A stretch of DNA of 52,629 bases from Bacteroidota bacterium (GCA_005772895.1 SXIH01000061.1:1-52629), one strand, 5' to 3'; numbered from the stretch's first letter, positions 17,801-27,232 are shown. Notes: generated by a model not told the origin, from the letters alone. A program made the numbers and translations.

Positions 17801-18265
17801 ATGATTACGGTAGATAGAATACAAAAAATTGCTGAAGAGAAACTTGCTGAAAGCACTAATTTTATTGTAGATATATCTGTAAAACAAGGCAATAAGATTA
17901 TTGTTCTTTTAGATAATGACAAAGGGGTTTCGATTAGCGATTGTGTGGCTATGAGCCGCCATATAGAAGCGAGTTTAGACAGGGAAGCAGAAGATTTTGA
18001 GCTGAATGTAATGTCTCCAGGACTATCAGAACCCTTTAAAATTCTCCGCCAATATCAAAAAAATATTGGAAAACAGGTAGATGTAGTTACCAAAGAAGGC
18101 AAAAAATTAAGCGGCAAACTGTTGTCTGCCAACAATTTAGGAATAGAACTCGAAAATAAATCTAAAGAGCGGGTTGAAGGCAAAAAAGGAAAACAATTAA
18201 TTATCAATAATATCAATTTAACATTTAATCAAATCAAAGAAACTAAAATTGTAATATCATTTTAA
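17801..18265 (+). CDS. rimP: Ribosome maturation factor RimP
   Basis: 154 residues, normal length. RimP binds the pre-30S particle and helps 16S rRNA/S12 assembly in the cytoplasm. The N-terminal alpha/beta domain ends in the family signature LNVMSPGLSEPFK (usually VSSPGLDRPL), after the ISDCVAMSRHIEASLD helix. The C-terminal SH3-like barrel follows (GKQVDVVTKEGKKLSGKLL). It is the first gene of rimP-nusA-infB with 11 bases to nusA. The order is the classical one seen in most bacteria, which supports the call. Expression probably depends on the promoter at 17702-17732 and the leader hairpin. Confidence 0.95.
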   Translation: MITVDRIQKIAEEKLAESTNFIVDISVKQGNKIIVLLDNDKGVSISDCVAMSRHIEASLDREAEDFELNVMSPGLSEPFKILRQYQKNIGKQVDVVTKEGKKLSGKLLSANNLGIELENKSKERVEGKKGKQLIINNINLTFNQIKETKIVISF

Positions 18266-18276
18266 TCATTAAAAAA

Positions 18277-19527
18277 ATGGAAAGTATTAATCTAATTGAA
18301 TCGTTCTCAGAATTCAAAGAAGTAAAAAACATCGACAGAGCAACATTAATGAGCATCATTGAAGATGTATTTCGTAGTATGTTGCTAAAAAAATATGGCT
18401 CAGATGAAAATTTCGATATTATCGTAAATCCGGATCGTGGAGATATAGAAATTTGGCATAACCGCGAAGTGGTAGATGATGAATTTGCTGATGATAGTTT
18501 TGATTATGATGAGGCTAAACATATTAGTTTAACAGAAGCTAAAAAAATTGATTCGGATCTTGATTTAGGAGAAGAAGTTGTAACTCCTGTTAAATTAGAA
18601 CACTTTGGTAGAAGAGCTGTATTAGCTGTTCGTCAAAATTTGGTTTCTAAAATTTTAGAATTAGAAAAAGACAGTTTATACAAAAAGTATAAGGAAAAAG
18701 TGGGTGAGATTATGACCGGAGAAGTATACCAAATCTGGAAAAAAGAATTGTTGATATTAGATGAAGATGGAAACGAATTATTATTGCCAAAAACAGAGCA
18801 AATTCCTTCCGACTTTTTCAAAAAAGGAGATACGTTAAAAGCGGTAGTTCAACGTGTGGACATGAAAAACAATTCTCCTGTAATTGTTCTTTCACGTACA
18901 TCCCCTGCTTTCCTCGAGCGTTTATTTGAAATGGAAGTGCCGGAAGTGTTTGACGGATTAATTACAATCAAAAAAATTGTGCGCGAACCAGGTGAAAGAG
19001 CTAAAGTTGCTGTAGAGTCTTATGATGACAGAATTGACCCAGTAGGTGCATGTGTAGGTATGAAAGGTTCTCGTATACACGGTATCGTTCGCGAATTGCG
19101 CAACGAAAACATTGACGTAATTAACTTTACTTCAAATCCTTCTTTATTTATTACACGTGCTTTGAGCCCAGCTAAAATCACTTCAGTAAAAATTGACGAA
19201 GAAACAAAACGTGCTGAAGTATTTTTAAAACCCGATCAAGTTTCATTAGCAATTGGAAAAGGCGGACACAATATTAAATTGGCCGGCAAATTAACAGGTT
19301 ATGAAATTGATGTGTATCGTGATACAGATATCGATTTAGAAGATGTGGATTTAGAAGAATTTTCAGATGAAATTGAAAGCTGGATTTTGGATGAATTGAA
19401 AAACATCGGATGCGATACAGCTAAGAGTGTGCTGGAATTATCTACTGAAGAGTTGGTTAAACGTACCGACTTAGAAGAAGAAACAGTAACAGAAGTAAAA
19501 GCAATTTTACAGTCAGAATTTGAATAA
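18277..19527 (+). CDS. nusA: Transcription termination/antitermination factor NusA
   Basis: 416 residues. NusA binds RNA polymerase and nascent RNA, modulating pausing, hairpin-dependent termination and antitermination. The N-terminal polymerase-binding domain (FSEFKEVKNIDRATLMSIIEDVF) is followed by an S1 domain (about residues 135-200, ending VIVLSRT) and two KH domains (GACVGMKGSRIHGIV and LAIGKGGHNIKLAGKLTGYEIDV). The C-terminal ~55 residues contain an acidic helix-rich segment but not the two full AR repeats of the E. coli protein (495 residues), which is usual for this phylum. It is the second gene of the operon; a period-7 inverted element occupies the space before infB. Confidence 0.96.
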   Translation: MESINLIESFSEFKEVKNIDRATLMSIIEDVFRSMLLKKYGSDENFDIIVNPDRGDIEIWHNREVVDDEFADDSFDYDEAKHISLTEAKKIDSDLDLGEEVVTPVKLEHFGRRAVLAVRQNLVSKILELEKDSLYKKYKEKVGEIMTGEVYQIWKKELLILDEDGNELLLPKTEQIPSDFFKKGDTLKAVVQRVDMKNNSPVIVLSRTSPAFLERLFEMEVPEVFDGLITIKKIVREPGERAKVAVESYDDRIDPVGACVGMKGSRIHGIVRELRNENIDVINFTSNPSLFITRALSPAKITSVKIDEETKRAEVFLKPDQVSLAIGKGGHNIKLAGKLTGYEIDVYRDTDIDLEDVDLEEFSDEIESWILDELKNIGCDTAKSVLELSTEELVKRTDLEEETVTEVKAILQSEFE

Positions 19528-19529
19528 CC

Positions 19530-19590
19530 TACGAAATACGAATAGCGAATTACGAATGAAAAACATCGTATTCGTAATTCGTTATTAAAT
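19530..19590. repeat. Inverted array of ATT-anchored heptamers between nusA and infB
   Basis: Four heptamers on the left (TACGAAA TACGAAT AGCGAAT TACGAAT, 19530-19557) face three on the right (ATTCGTA ATTCGTT ATTAAAT, 19570-19590). Bases 19541-19557 and 19570-19586 form a 17-bp stem with one G-T pair and a 12-base loop. The array starts two bases after the nusA stop. Confidence 0.75.
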
Positions 19591-19595
19591 GTATT

Positions 19596-19619
19596 GTCAT
19601 CCCGAGCGGAGTCGAGGGG
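19596..19619 (+). repeat. REP-like palindromic element, copy 1
   Basis: GTCATCCCGAGCG followed by GAGTCGAGGGG. The core is shared with the element at 22516-22537 on the other strand. It lies just upstream of the infB start codon and inside the longest possible frame, which explains a spurious TTG start at 19594. Confidence 0.65.
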
Positions 19620-19644
19620 CGTAGTAAATTTTTTAAAAAAGTAT

Positions 19645-22464
19645 ATGTCAGAAAACAAAGGACAACGATTAAGTAAGGTTGCAAAGGAGCTCAATGTAAG
19701 TATTGGGACGATTACCGAATTCCTTAAAGGTAAGGGCCACAAGGTGGAGAATAATCCTATGGCCAAAATTACCGATGAACATTATGCATTGTTGGCAAAA
19801 GAATATCAGTCTGAAAAAGCTGCTAAGGAAGAAGCGACAAAGGTAACTTCAAGTACTAAAGCTAAGAAAGAAAGTATTACTCTTGAAGATGCTAAAAAGC
19901 CTGAGTTAAAAAAGAAAGAGGAAGAAGAAGACATCATCATTAAAAACATTCCAAACGTTCCTGCTGCAAAAGAAAAAACTGTTGCAAAAGAAAAAGAAGT
20001 TGAAAAGGAAGTAATTAAATCAGATGTAAAACTTACAGTAGTTTCCAAAATTGATTTGGACTCTATCAACAGCAAAACAAAACCAACAAAAAAATCAAAA
20101 GCTGCTAAGGAAGAAGAAGCGAAAGAAGAAAAGAAAACGAAAACCACAGCTAAAGGGAAAGGAAAATCTAAAAAAGAAGTTGATCCTGAAGTAGAAGAAG
20201 TAAAAGAAGAAGAAAGTTCAGAAACCGAAGAAACTGAAAAAGTAGATTTTTACGAAACAAAAGTAGAGAAGCTGGAAGGCCCTAAAATTATGGGGAAAAT
20301 CGATCTTCCGATAAAAGAAGAACGCAAAAAAAATCCGGTTGCCTCCTCCTCCGCTACTAATGCTGACAATAAAAAGAAACGTAAACGTATTAAGAAAAGT
20401 TTTGGTGGTGCAACATTAGGCGACACTTGGGATCCTACAAAAAAACCGGGAGCCGAAGGAACAGCTAAAACAAACGATACTCCACGTAAACAATATCCTG
20501 TTACATCACAAAACTCTGGCGGACCTAGAGGAAAATTTAATCCTCGCGCTCCGAAAGTTGAATTAACTCCAGATCAAGTTGCAGCACAAGTAAAAGAAAC
20601 ACTTGCACGATTAAGTGGTGCTGGAAAATCAAAAGCTTCGAAACACCGTAAATCAAAGCGAGATATCGCTAGTGAAAGAATTCAGGAAGCGGCTGACCAA
20701 CAGGAACTAGAAAAAAAGATCATCAAAGTAACTGAATTCGTTTCTGCAAATCAGTTAGCACAGATGATGGATATTTCAGTAAACGAAATTATTTCTGCTT
20801 GTATGAGTTTGGGAATGTTTGTATCTATCAACCAACGATTGGATGCGGAGACCATTGCAATTGTTGCAGAAGAATTTGGATTCCAATTAGAATTCGTTTC
20901 TGTAGAGGTACAAGAAGCTATTAAAGAAGAAGTTGATTCAGAAGACCAATTATTAGATCGTTCACCAATCGTAACCGTAATGGGTCACGTAGATCACGGT
21001 AAAACATCTCTACTGGATTATATCCGTAAAGCCAATGTAATTGCTGGTGAAGCGGGGGGTATCACTCAGCACATTGGTGCATACAATGTAAAATTAGAAA
21101 ACGGAAAAACAATAACATTCTTGGATACTCCAGGTCACGAAGCCTTTACAGCGATGCGTGCACGTGGTGCTCAAGTAACTGACGTAGCAATTATTGTTGT
21201 TGCTGCCGATGACAGCGTAATGCCTCAAACAACAGAAGCAATCAATCACGCACAGGCAGCGGGAGTTCCAATTATTATTGCAATCAATAAAATTGATAAA
21301 CCAGGAGCTAATCCTGATAAAATACGTGAAGCATTATCACAAATGAATATTCTTGTGGAAGAATGGGGCGGAAAAGTTCAGTGCCAGGAAATCTCCGCTA
21401 AGAAAGGATTACACATTGATGACCTTTTGGAAAAAGTTTTATTGGAAGCAGAAATGTTGAACCTAAAAGCAAATCCAAATAAAAATGCAAGCGGAACTGT
21501 TATCGAATCCGAATTAGATAAAGGACGAGGATATGTTAGTACAATCTTAGTAGAAGCAGGAACATTGCGTGTTGGAGATATTGTATTAGCAGGATGTTTC
21601 AGTGGAAAAGTAAAAGCATTGCATAATGAACGTGGACAAGTTGTGAAGGAAGCAGGACCGGCAATGCCAGTATCTTTGCTTGGTTTAAGCGGTGCTCCAC
21701 AAGCGGGGGATAAATTTCACATCATGAACGATGAGCGTGAAGCTCGTGAAATTGCTGCAAAACGTTTACAGTTACAACGTGAACAAGGTATCAGAACAAA
21801 CAAACATATTACATTGGATGAGATTGGAAGACGTTTAGCGATAGGCGATTTCAAAGAATTGAACGTAATTGTAAAAGGTGACGTGGATGGTTCGGTAGAA
21901 GCGCTTGCAGATTCATTGCAAAAATTATCTACTGAAAAAGTTCAAGTAAAAATTATTCACAAATCGGTTGGAGCAATTTCCGAATCAGATGTATTATTGG
22001 CTTCTGCATCCAATGCAATCATTGTTGGATTCCAAGTGCGACCATCAGCGGGTGCACGTAAGATTGCAGATGTTGAACAAATTGATATTCGTTTATATTC
22101 TATTATCTACAAAGCGATTGAAGAAATTCAAGCTGCGATGGAAGGAATGTTGGCTCCTGAATTCCAGGAAAAAGTGGTTTGTAACATTGAAATCCGTGAG
22201 GTATTTAACATCACTAAAGTGGGAACCATTGCAGGATGTTTTGTGTTAGATGGAAAAGTAAACAGAAATACCAAAGTACGTATTATCCGTGATGGAATTG
22301 TAGTTCATGATGGTGAATTGGGTTCATTAAAACGTTTTAAAGACGATGTGAAAGAAGTAAACAAAGGTTTTGAGTGCGGGTTGAACATTGCAAATTTCAA
22401 CGATATTAAAGTAGGAGACATCATTGAAGGATACGATATGGTGGAAGTAAAAGCGAAGTTGTAA
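19645..22464 (+). CDS. infB: Translation initiation factor IF-2
   Basis: 939 residues from ATG 19645. An in-frame TTG at 19594 would add residues encoded by a REP-like repeat and is rejected; [17 protein letters not shown] is the normal IF-2 N terminus. IF-2 is the GTPase that places initiator tRNA on the 30S subunit and promotes subunit joining. Visible parts are the small N-terminal helix domain (1-50), a long Lys/Glu-rich low-complexity linker (~60-350), a second IF2_N domain (~365-420), and the G domain with GHVDHGKT (G1, ~447), [10 protein letters not shown] (G2), DTPGHEAF (G3, ~494), NKID (G4, ~548) and SAKKG (G5). Domains II, III and IV follow to residue 939. It is the last gene of the operon, ended by the hairpin at 22499-22554. 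Confidence 0.97.
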   Translation: MSENKGQRLSKVAKELNVSIGTITEFLKGKGHKVENNPMAKITDEHYALLAKEYQSEKAAKEEATKVTSSTKAKKESITLEDAKKPELKKKEEEEDIIIKNIPNVPAAKEKTVAKEKEVEKEVIKSDVKLTVVSKIDLDSINSKTKPTKKSKAAKEEEAKEEKKTKTTAKGKGKSKKEVDPEVEEVKEEESSETEETEKVDFYETKVEKLEGPKIMGKIDLPIKEERKKNPVASSSATNADNKKKRKRIKKSFGGATLGDTWDPTKKPGAEGTAKTNDTPRKQYPVTSQNSGGPRGKFNPRAPKVELTPDQVAAQVKETLARLSGAGKSKASKHRKSKRDIASERIQEAADQQELEKKIIKVTEFVSANQLAQMMDISVNEIISACMSLGMFVSINQRLDAETIAIVAEEFGFQLEFVSVEVQEAIKEEVDSEDQLLDRSPIVTVMGHVDHGKTSLLDYIRKANVIAGEAGGITQHIGAYNVKLENGKTITFLDTPGHEAFTAMRARGAQVTDVAIIVVAADDSVMPQTTEAINHAQAAGVPIIIAINKIDKPGANPDKIREALSQMNILVEEWGGKVQCQEISAKKGLHIDDLLEKVLLEAEMLNLKANPNKNASGTVIESELDKGRGYVSTILVEAGTLRVGDIVLAGCFSGKVKALHNERGQVVKEAGPAMPVSLLGLSGAPQAGDKFHIMNDEREAREIAAKRLQLQREQGIRTNKHITLDEIGRRLAIGDFKELNVIVKGDVDGSVEALADSLQKLSTEKVQVKIIHKSVGAISESDVLLASASNAIIVGFQVRPSAGARKIADVEQIDIRLYSIIYKAIEEIQAAMEGMLAPEFQEKVVCNIEIREVFNITKVGTIAGCFVLDGKVNRNTKVRIIRDGIVVHDGELGSLKRFKDDVKEVNKGFECGLNIANFNDIKVGDIIEGYDMVEVKAKL

Positions 22465-22467
22465 AAA

Positions 22468-22495
22468 ATTTCAGATTTCAGATTTCAAATTGTAA
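22468..22495. repeat. ATT-anchored heptamer array after infB
   Basis: ATTTCAG ATTTCAG ATTTCAA ATTGTAA begins three bases after the infB stop, with ATT at 22468, 22475, 22482 and 22489. Confidence 0.6.
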
Positions 22496-22498
22496 TAA

Positions 22499-22554
22499 AA
22501 AAATCCCGCTCCGTTTCTCGACTTCGCTCGAAATGACAACGGAGCGGGATTTTT
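22499..22554. terminator. Intrinsic terminator of the rimP-nusA-infB operon with REP-like insert
   Basis: A perfect 17-bp stem AAAAATCCCGCTCCGTT (22499-22515) / AACGGAGCGGGATTTTT (22538-22554) is followed by more T. The 22-base loop is a REP-like element. A/T tracts on both sides would also let it act on the converging minus-strand gene. Confidence 0.85.
22516..22537 (-). repeat. REP-like palindromic element, copy 2
   Basis: Read on the minus strand it is GTCATTTCGAGCG then AAGTCGAGA, matching copy 1 except at paired pyrimidine and purine positions. It forms the loop of the infB terminator. Confidence 0.65.
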
Positions 22555-22582
22555 ATTTTCGAAGCATGTTCTCTACAGTATC

Positions 22583-22628
22583 GTCATCCCGTGCCACCCT
22601 TCGACTACGCTCTGGGCAGGCTCGGGAT
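22583..22628. repeat. REP-like palindromic element, copy 3 (divergent/composite)
   Basis: It starts GTCATCCCG and ends CGGGAT, enclosing CCCTTCGACTACGCTC, a relative of the same core on the opposite strand. It lies in the convergent gap between infB and the small lipoprotein gene. Confidence 0.5.
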
Positions 22629-22651
22629 CTCCTAATTACGGAGGATGCGCC

Positions 22652-23080
22652 TTACTTCAACTTCGTAATATTGCTTATCTCAGCAGGAATCCCAACAGTA
22701 CAACCAGCTGGTTGAGGCATTTTTAATGGATGATAATCAAATGTAATGTTTTGTCCATCCACATCAATGTCTTTATTTAATTTATCTTTTGGAATAAGAA
22801 CAATCTCCGCAACATCATCGTGAGCATTGATAATAATAACAGTTTCGCAACCGCCTGAACGATATTTATGAGAAACTTTTCCGGCATGTGCGCCTTGTGT
22901 TGCATTAACTGTTGTATTAGTTGTTTCCATAGAATTAATAGCAATTGTTCCCGAAGTTCCGGGTGTAGATGAGGAAGAACTTGTAGGAGTTGTTGAAGCA
23001 GTTGCTCCTTTTTTAGTTTTACAACTTGTTGCTGTGCTTACAGAAACTACTAAGACTAAACTAAATAGAATGGTTTTCAT
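22652..23080 (-). CDS. Small lipoprotein of unknown function
   Basis: 142 residues. A signal peptide ends in TATSC, so Cys at about residue 20 is the likely lipidation site; a Thr/Ser/Gly-rich linker of about 35 residues follows. The C-terminal half (HKYRSGGCETVIIINAHDDVAEIVLIPKD to the end) is a small beta-rich domain with two Cys (GGC and AGC) that could form a disulfide. No known family was recognised. It is separated by a terminator from the upstream T9SS cargo gene, so it is likely transcribed alone, and it converges on infB. Confidence 0.75.
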   Translation of the reverse strand: MKTILFSLVLVVSVSTATSCKTKKGATASTTPTSSSSSTPGTSGTIAINSMETTNTTVNATQGAHAGKVSHKYRSGGCETVIIINAHDDVAEIVLIPKDKLNKDIDVDGQNITFDYHPLKMPQPAGCTVGIPAEISNITKLK

Positions 23081-23100
23081 AATGATGTATATTGGTTTAA

Positions 23101-23153
23101 TAAAAACACTCGTGCAAATCCCATTCCAAATCAGGAATGGCTCTGCACGAGTG
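23101..23153 (-). terminator. Intrinsic terminator of the T9SS cargo gene (minus strand)
   Basis: A 10-bp stem CACTCGTGCA / TGCACGAGTG (23107-23116, 23144-23153) encloses an inner 7-bp hairpin CCATTCC / GGAATGG. On the minus strand it is followed by TTTTTATT. Confidence 0.88.
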
Positions 23154-23175
23154 CTTTATAAAGGATTTAATATTC

Positions 23176-25050
23176 TTATTTTACAAATACTTTAACCACT
23201 CTTTGGAAGTTTGGATTACCCACTCTTACCAAATATGTTCCAGTAGCTAAACCAGCAACATTCACAGTAGTTTCGAAAGAATTTCCAACTGGTGTTACTG
23301 TTTTACCATTGATTTTTTTACCAGTAATATCAAACAAATCAACTACCATGTCTTCGTTTGATGGTAATTTAGATGCTGATACATTTAACATGCTTTCGTT
23401 TTGGAAAGTGTTAAATGCCGGTTCAAGAGTAGCATTATCAACTCCTGTTACCAAAGGTAATTGGAATGAATAAACACGTGTTCTGATAGCAGAAACAACA
23501 TAACATCCTGTATACCAGAAAGTTAAGCCGTCCGGATCCATAGATGTTTGAGCGTAGTCACCAAAACGGTTACCACATCCGGTTGAAGCACCTGAACCTG
23601 CTATTGCTGTAGTTTCAGTAAATGACATTGTTCCTAATGGGTCTGTAGCTAAACGGCCAGTATAACGCAAACTAGGAGAAATATTAGCTAAAGCACCTTG
23701 CGTAGGAGAAGCAGTAGTAGAAGCAGAAACACAATATGCTAATGCAATACTTCCATTATCATCCATTGCAATACTTTGCATCCAACGGTTAGCACCATCA
23801 GCAGGAGCATAAGTTCCTTCTTGATATAGTGACCAAACACCTGTTGATTGATTTTGGCGTAATTCAACCCATTTAATACTACGTAATTTGCTTGTTGCAT
23901 TCATTTTAACTCCCCAAGTAACCAGAGCAGTATTATATCCAGTCCAAGCTCTCCATTGCACTCTATATTGTGCAACTCCACCAATACCATCTAATTTTTG
24001 AGTTGTTCCCGGTTGCCAGATATCGTTCCAGCTAGCATCATAAGATGCATCAAAAGCAGCAGTAGGAATTGTTACTGTTGTTCCAACAGTTGCAGTTGGT
24101 GTTGCAGGAACCCAATTCACAGTGAATGGATAAATTTTAACCGCATCAGTAGCTCCACCGCCCCAAGCGTTATCAGTATATTGAAAAACTGGGAATGGTG
24201 TTCCAACTGCAGGTAATCCACCGTCAGCATCAGCAGGCATTGGCAAGAAGAAACCAGAAGGTACTGTTGGTGAAAATGTTTTTTCAAATGCTCTTGCAGT
24301 TAATCCTAATAACATTTTATCTCTTTCGAAAATCATGATTTTGCTACCATAGTTAGCAGTCATATAATAACCATCCCACCAGATAGAAAACTTCAAATAA
24401 TCTGGGAAGCTACCTGCTGTATAAGTATAAGTATACCAAGTTCCTAATGGATCTGGAGTAGTAGATATAGCAATATACACTTTGTTTCCTGAACCAAATT
24501 GGCTCAAGAACCAACGATCTGCATATGCATCGTACATAATAATAGGATCTCCCATATTTGGAACCGCAGGGCTCCAAAGGTTACCCATATTTGATATAGA
24601 CAACATAGTTGTACCTGTTTTGCTATAAACTCTTACAGGAGTAGCATTCACACCTTGGATATAGTGATTTGGTCCTGCTGCACCTGATGGATCTGGAGGG
24701 CATCCGCCTCCACTTTGTGCCATCCAGTTAGCAATAGGAGGCATAGGAGTTCTTGTTCCTTGCGTTCTTTGAGTTGTTACAGCGTCTGTTCCGTATGCCG
24801 GACCATCTTTTTCTTCAGAAAATTGAAATACCTGAGGCTGTCTTTTTTCACGGTCTTTAGAATGCTCTTTTTCAGAATCTACCATGTTTTCATCAACAGC
24901 AGGTAAAATATCTGCAATTTCTGTCAATGGTTTAGAAACACCAAAATGTTCAAGTTTTAGCATTTCTACTTTGTCATCACCTGCTACATTTTGAGCACAT
25001 ACTGCACTCACAACAAACAAGCTAGACAGGATTAATGTAGCTTTTTTCAT
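23176..25050 (-). CDS. Secreted protein with T9SS type A sorting domain
   Basis: 624 residues. The signal peptide covers residues 1-19 (SAVCAQ). A short acidic/basic propeptide-like region is followed by a ~400-residue domain opening with GGGCPPDPSGAAGPNHYIQGVN and continuing with Trp/Tyr/Gly-rich strands (YDAYADRWFLSQFG, WFTYTGCYVV-like segments), suggestive of a beta-propeller or sandwich. The C-terminal ~80 residues (LFDITGKKING, GLATGTYLVRVGN, VVKVFVK) are the type A T9SS sorting tail, which is normally cleaved and replaced by a lipid anchor. No catalytic motif was recognised. Function is unknown; location is inferred to be the cell surface or medium. Confidence 0.88.
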   Translation of the reverse strand: MKKATLILSSLFVVSAVCAQNVAGDDKVEMLKLEHFGVSKPLTEIADILPAVDENMVDSEKEHSKDREKRQPQVFQFSEEKDGPAYGTDAVTTQRTQGTRTPMPPIANWMAQSGGGCPPDPSGAAGPNHYIQGVNATPVRVYSKTGTTMLSISNMGNLWSPAVPNMGDPIIMYDAYADRWFLSQFGSGNKVYIAISTTPDPLGTWYTYTYTAGSFPDYLKFSIWWDGYYMTANYGSKIMIFERDKMLLGLTARAFEKTFSPTVPSGFFLPMPADADGGLPAVGTPFPVFQYTDNAWGGGATDAVKIYPFTVNWVPATPTATVGTTVTIPTAAFDASYDASWNDIWQPGTTQKLDGIGGVAQYRVQWRAWTGYNTALVTWGVKMNATSKLRSIKWVELRQNQSTGVWSLYQEGTYAPADGANRWMQSIAMDDNGSIALAYCVSASTTASPTQGALANISPSLRYTGRLATDPLGTMSFTETTAIAGSGASTGCGNRFGDYAQTSMDPDGLTFWYTGCYVVSAIRTRVYSFQLPLVTGVDNATLEPAFNTFQNESMLNVSASKLPSNEDMVVDLFDITGKKINGKTVTPVGNSFETTVNVAGLATGTYLVRVGNPNFQRVVKVFVK

Positions 25051-25224
25051 GGGGGTTTAATTTAGTTAATAAATGTATTTTAAAGTTTAGAGAAAATTAT
25101 TATTCTGCTAATATAGAAAAGAGAAATTAAAATTCCAAATAAAAAAAGAGGAAATAATTAGTAATCGGTACTAGTAGATTATTGAAATTAGGTGAACTAT
25201 AAAAAAACTGTGGTGAAAACCGTT

Positions 25225-25653
25225 TTACTTTTTTTCAGTTGAATAAAGTTTTGGCATTTCTATTTCGTCTTGAACAAGAAAAGAAGAAGGAAATTCGATT
25301 TGAATTTCTTTCAATGCTTTATAAGCTTCTAATTTTGTTCTGAAATCGCCCACCCTGATATTAAAGTTGGGTTGGTCATATTTTTCGTACGCAGAAATGT
25401 CAGGAAATTTAGAAATAAATTTTGCTTTTATTTCCTTTGCTTTATTTTTATCAGAACCAAAATGAATTTTAATTCGATACCCTTTTATTGGAGCTTTCGA
25501 ATTAATTTCGATGTGCTTGTTCACCAATTCTTTTACCTTATATTCTTGCACTATTTCTACTTTTCCGGTATCCGAAATTGTTTTTTGTGCACAAATAAAT
25601 TGGCTAAAAAAAAGAAAAATAATTGAACAAAAAAGTTTCCGAAAAATATTCAT
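25225..25653 (-). CDS. Small exported SPOR-like domain protein
   Basis: 142 residues. The signal peptide covers residues 1-22 (FFSQFICAQ). The C-terminal ~80 residues (GYRIKIHFGSDKNKAKEIKAKF, then the FNIRVGDFRTKLEAYKAL segment) match the pattern of SPOR domains, which bind denuded peptidoglycan glycan strands, usually at division sites. The usual Bacteroidota version has about this length, a signal peptide and one SPOR domain. It sits between the T9SS cargo gene and the divergent respiratory operon. A perfect TACCTTTG box ends 4 bases before the ATG, which could mean a leaderless transcript. Confidence 0.8.
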   Translation of the reverse strand: MNIFRKLFCSIIFLFFSQFICAQKTISDTGKVEIVQEYKVKELVNKHIEINSKAPIKGYRIKIHFGSDKNKAKEIKAKFISKFPDISAYEKYDQPNFNIRVGDFRTKLEAYKALKEIQIEFPSSFLVQDEIEMPKLYSTEKK

Positions 25654-25657
25654 ATTA

Positions 25658-25665
25658 CAAAGGTA
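25658..25665 (-). promoter_or_regulatory. -7-like box immediately before the SPOR-protein start
   Basis: On the minus strand TACCTTTG (TAnnTTTG) is followed by four bases and the ATG at 25653. If used, the mRNA would begin at or next to the start codon. No TTTG was seen at the expected -33 distance. Confidence 0.35.
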
Positions 25666-25849
25666 ATTTTTTAATTGTGTCCATCTAATATCGCACCAAA
25701 TTTTTTACAAAATTGGCTCGACAAATTTGATTGTTTCTTTGACGAAATGTTGATTTACTTGGATGAAATTTACTGATAAAAATCAGTTTTATATAATCGC
25801 TATTTAGAATGAATATAAATTATGCCTTTTTTATAAAATTTTAACGTTT

Positions 25850-25883
25850 TTTGAATCGCCAATTAATGTTTCTTATAAATTTG
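25850..25883 (+). promoter_or_regulatory. Promoter of the act-cox respiratory operon
   Basis: TTTG (25850-25853) and TAAATTTG (25876-25883), 22 bases apart, fit the Bacteroidota consensus. A leader of about 60 bases follows before the ATG at 25952. Confidence 0.6.
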
Positions 25884-25951
25884 TCGCTCAAGTAATAATT
25901 CGCTCTCTAATAGTAGAGGTTTTCAACGGAGTTAAATAGTTAAAAATCAAT

Positions 25952-27232
25952 ATGGATACAATTTGTAAGCAGTCAAAAAAACTTTTTTTGGCAATTTTTT
26001 CCCTCCTATTTTTATCATTCTTTCTAAGTATTAACCCCGTTTCCGCCCAAGATGGCGAAAAAATATTCAAGGAAAATTGTGCCGTTTGTCACAGTATGGG
26101 TAAAGAAACCGTTACTGGTCCCGGATTAGAAGGAGTTATGAAACGTGTTCCTAGTGAAGACTGGATGCTGAAATGGATAAAAAACAACGATGCACTAATT
26201 AAAAGTGGTGACGCCTATGCTGTAAAAATCAATGCTTTTGCTACTACTCAAATGACCTCTTTTGCGTCAATGCCTGATGCAGACATCAAAGCGGTGATTG
26301 AATATATTAAAAATTATAAACCCCCTGTTATAGTTAATAATACTGGTGGCGCACCTGGCGCTCCTGTTGAAAAAGAAGAAACTCCAATGACATTAATAAT
26401 TGGCGTTATAGCTTTCTTAATCATTATTGTTGGTGTTTTACGCGGTGTTCGTCACTCATTAAAAAATTTACAAAACGAAAAACTTGGAATTCCAGAAGAA
26501 GAAAAAGTTGGTGCATGGACTGAATTCAGAAACTGGACGCGCTCAAACAAAACTACTACCGGTGTTGTGATTTTATTTATTGTCGGAGGATTAACTTCTG
26601 CCGGTTGGTATGCACTTAAAGATATCGGAGTGTATGCTGATCCTGAACAAAAAAGAGAATATCATCCTGAACAACCGATTGCATTTTCTCATAAAATTCA
26701 CGCTGGTGACAATGCTATCAATTGTCAGTATTGCCACTCAGGTGTTGAAAGAAGTAAGACTGCTGGAATTCCTACAGTAAATGTTTGTATGAACTGTCAT
26801 CGCGGAATTTCAAAAGGACAATCAGATGCAGGAACTGCTGAAATTGCAAAAATATACGAAGCTGCAGGTTGGGATCCTTCTGTTGCTAAGTATAACAAAC
26901 CGCAAAAACCAATTCAGTGGGTGAAAGTTCACAATCTTCAGGATTTTGTGTTCTTCAGTCACCAACAACATGTGAAAGTTGGTAAACAAGAATGTGCTAC
27001 TTGTCACGGTGATTTAACCACCATGACAACAGCTAAACAAGTTCAACCATTAACAATGGCTTGGTGTGTTGATTGCCACAGAACTACTGAAGTACCAGGA
27101 ATGAAAGACAATCCATACTACGAAAGTTTACACAAAAAATTAGCTGAAAAATTCAAAGACTTACCTAGAGATCAACGCAAATTTACAGTTGATAAAATGG
27201 GTGGGATTGAATGTGGAAAATGCCACTACTAA
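25952..27232 (+). CDS. actA: Alternative complex III subunit ActA, hexaheme cytochrome c (N-terminal monoheme domain plus pentaheme domain)
   Basis: 426 residues. A signal/anchor segment (about 11-32, ending PVSAQ) is followed by a class I cytochrome c domain with CAVCH (~46) and an SFASMPDADIKAVIEY segment with the likely Met ligand. Two membrane segments follow (~145-165 and ~205-225), then a C-terminal multiheme domain with CQYCH, CMNCH, CATCH, CVDCH and CGKCH. That makes six CxxCH sites in total. ActA is the multiheme subunit of the quinol:cytochrome c oxidoreductase that replaces bc1; it passes electrons from the FeS subunit ActB toward ActE or the oxidase. It is first in an eight-gene operon with a canonical promoter. 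The extra N-terminal heme domain is unlike the pentaheme ActA of Rhodothermus. Confidence 0.93.
   Translation: MDTICKQSKKLFLAIFSLLFLSFFLSINPVSAQDGEKIFKENCAVCHSMGKETVTGPGLEGVMKRVPSEDWMLKWIKNNDALIKSGDAYAVKINAFATTQMTSFASMPDADIKAVIEYIKNYKPPVIVNNTGGAPGAPVEKEETPMTLIIGVIAFLIIIVGVLRGVRHSLKNLQNEKLGIPEEEKVGAWTEFRNWTRSNKTTTGVVILFIVGGLTSAGWYALKDIGVYADPEQKREYHPEQPIAFSHKIHAGDNAINCQYCHSGVERSKTAGIPTVNVCMNCHRGISKGQSDAGTAEIAKIYEAAGWDPSVAKYNKPQKPIQWVKVHNLQDFVFFSHQQHVKVGKQECATCHGDLTTMTTAKQVQPLTMAWCVDCHRTTEVPGMKDNPYYESLHKKLAEKFKDLPRDQRKFTVDKMGGIECGKCHY

Noticed and set aside
19594..19644. TTG at 19594 as start of infB
   Set aside because: The extra 17 residues would be encoded by the REP-like repeat; ATG 19645 gives the conserved IF-2 N terminus.
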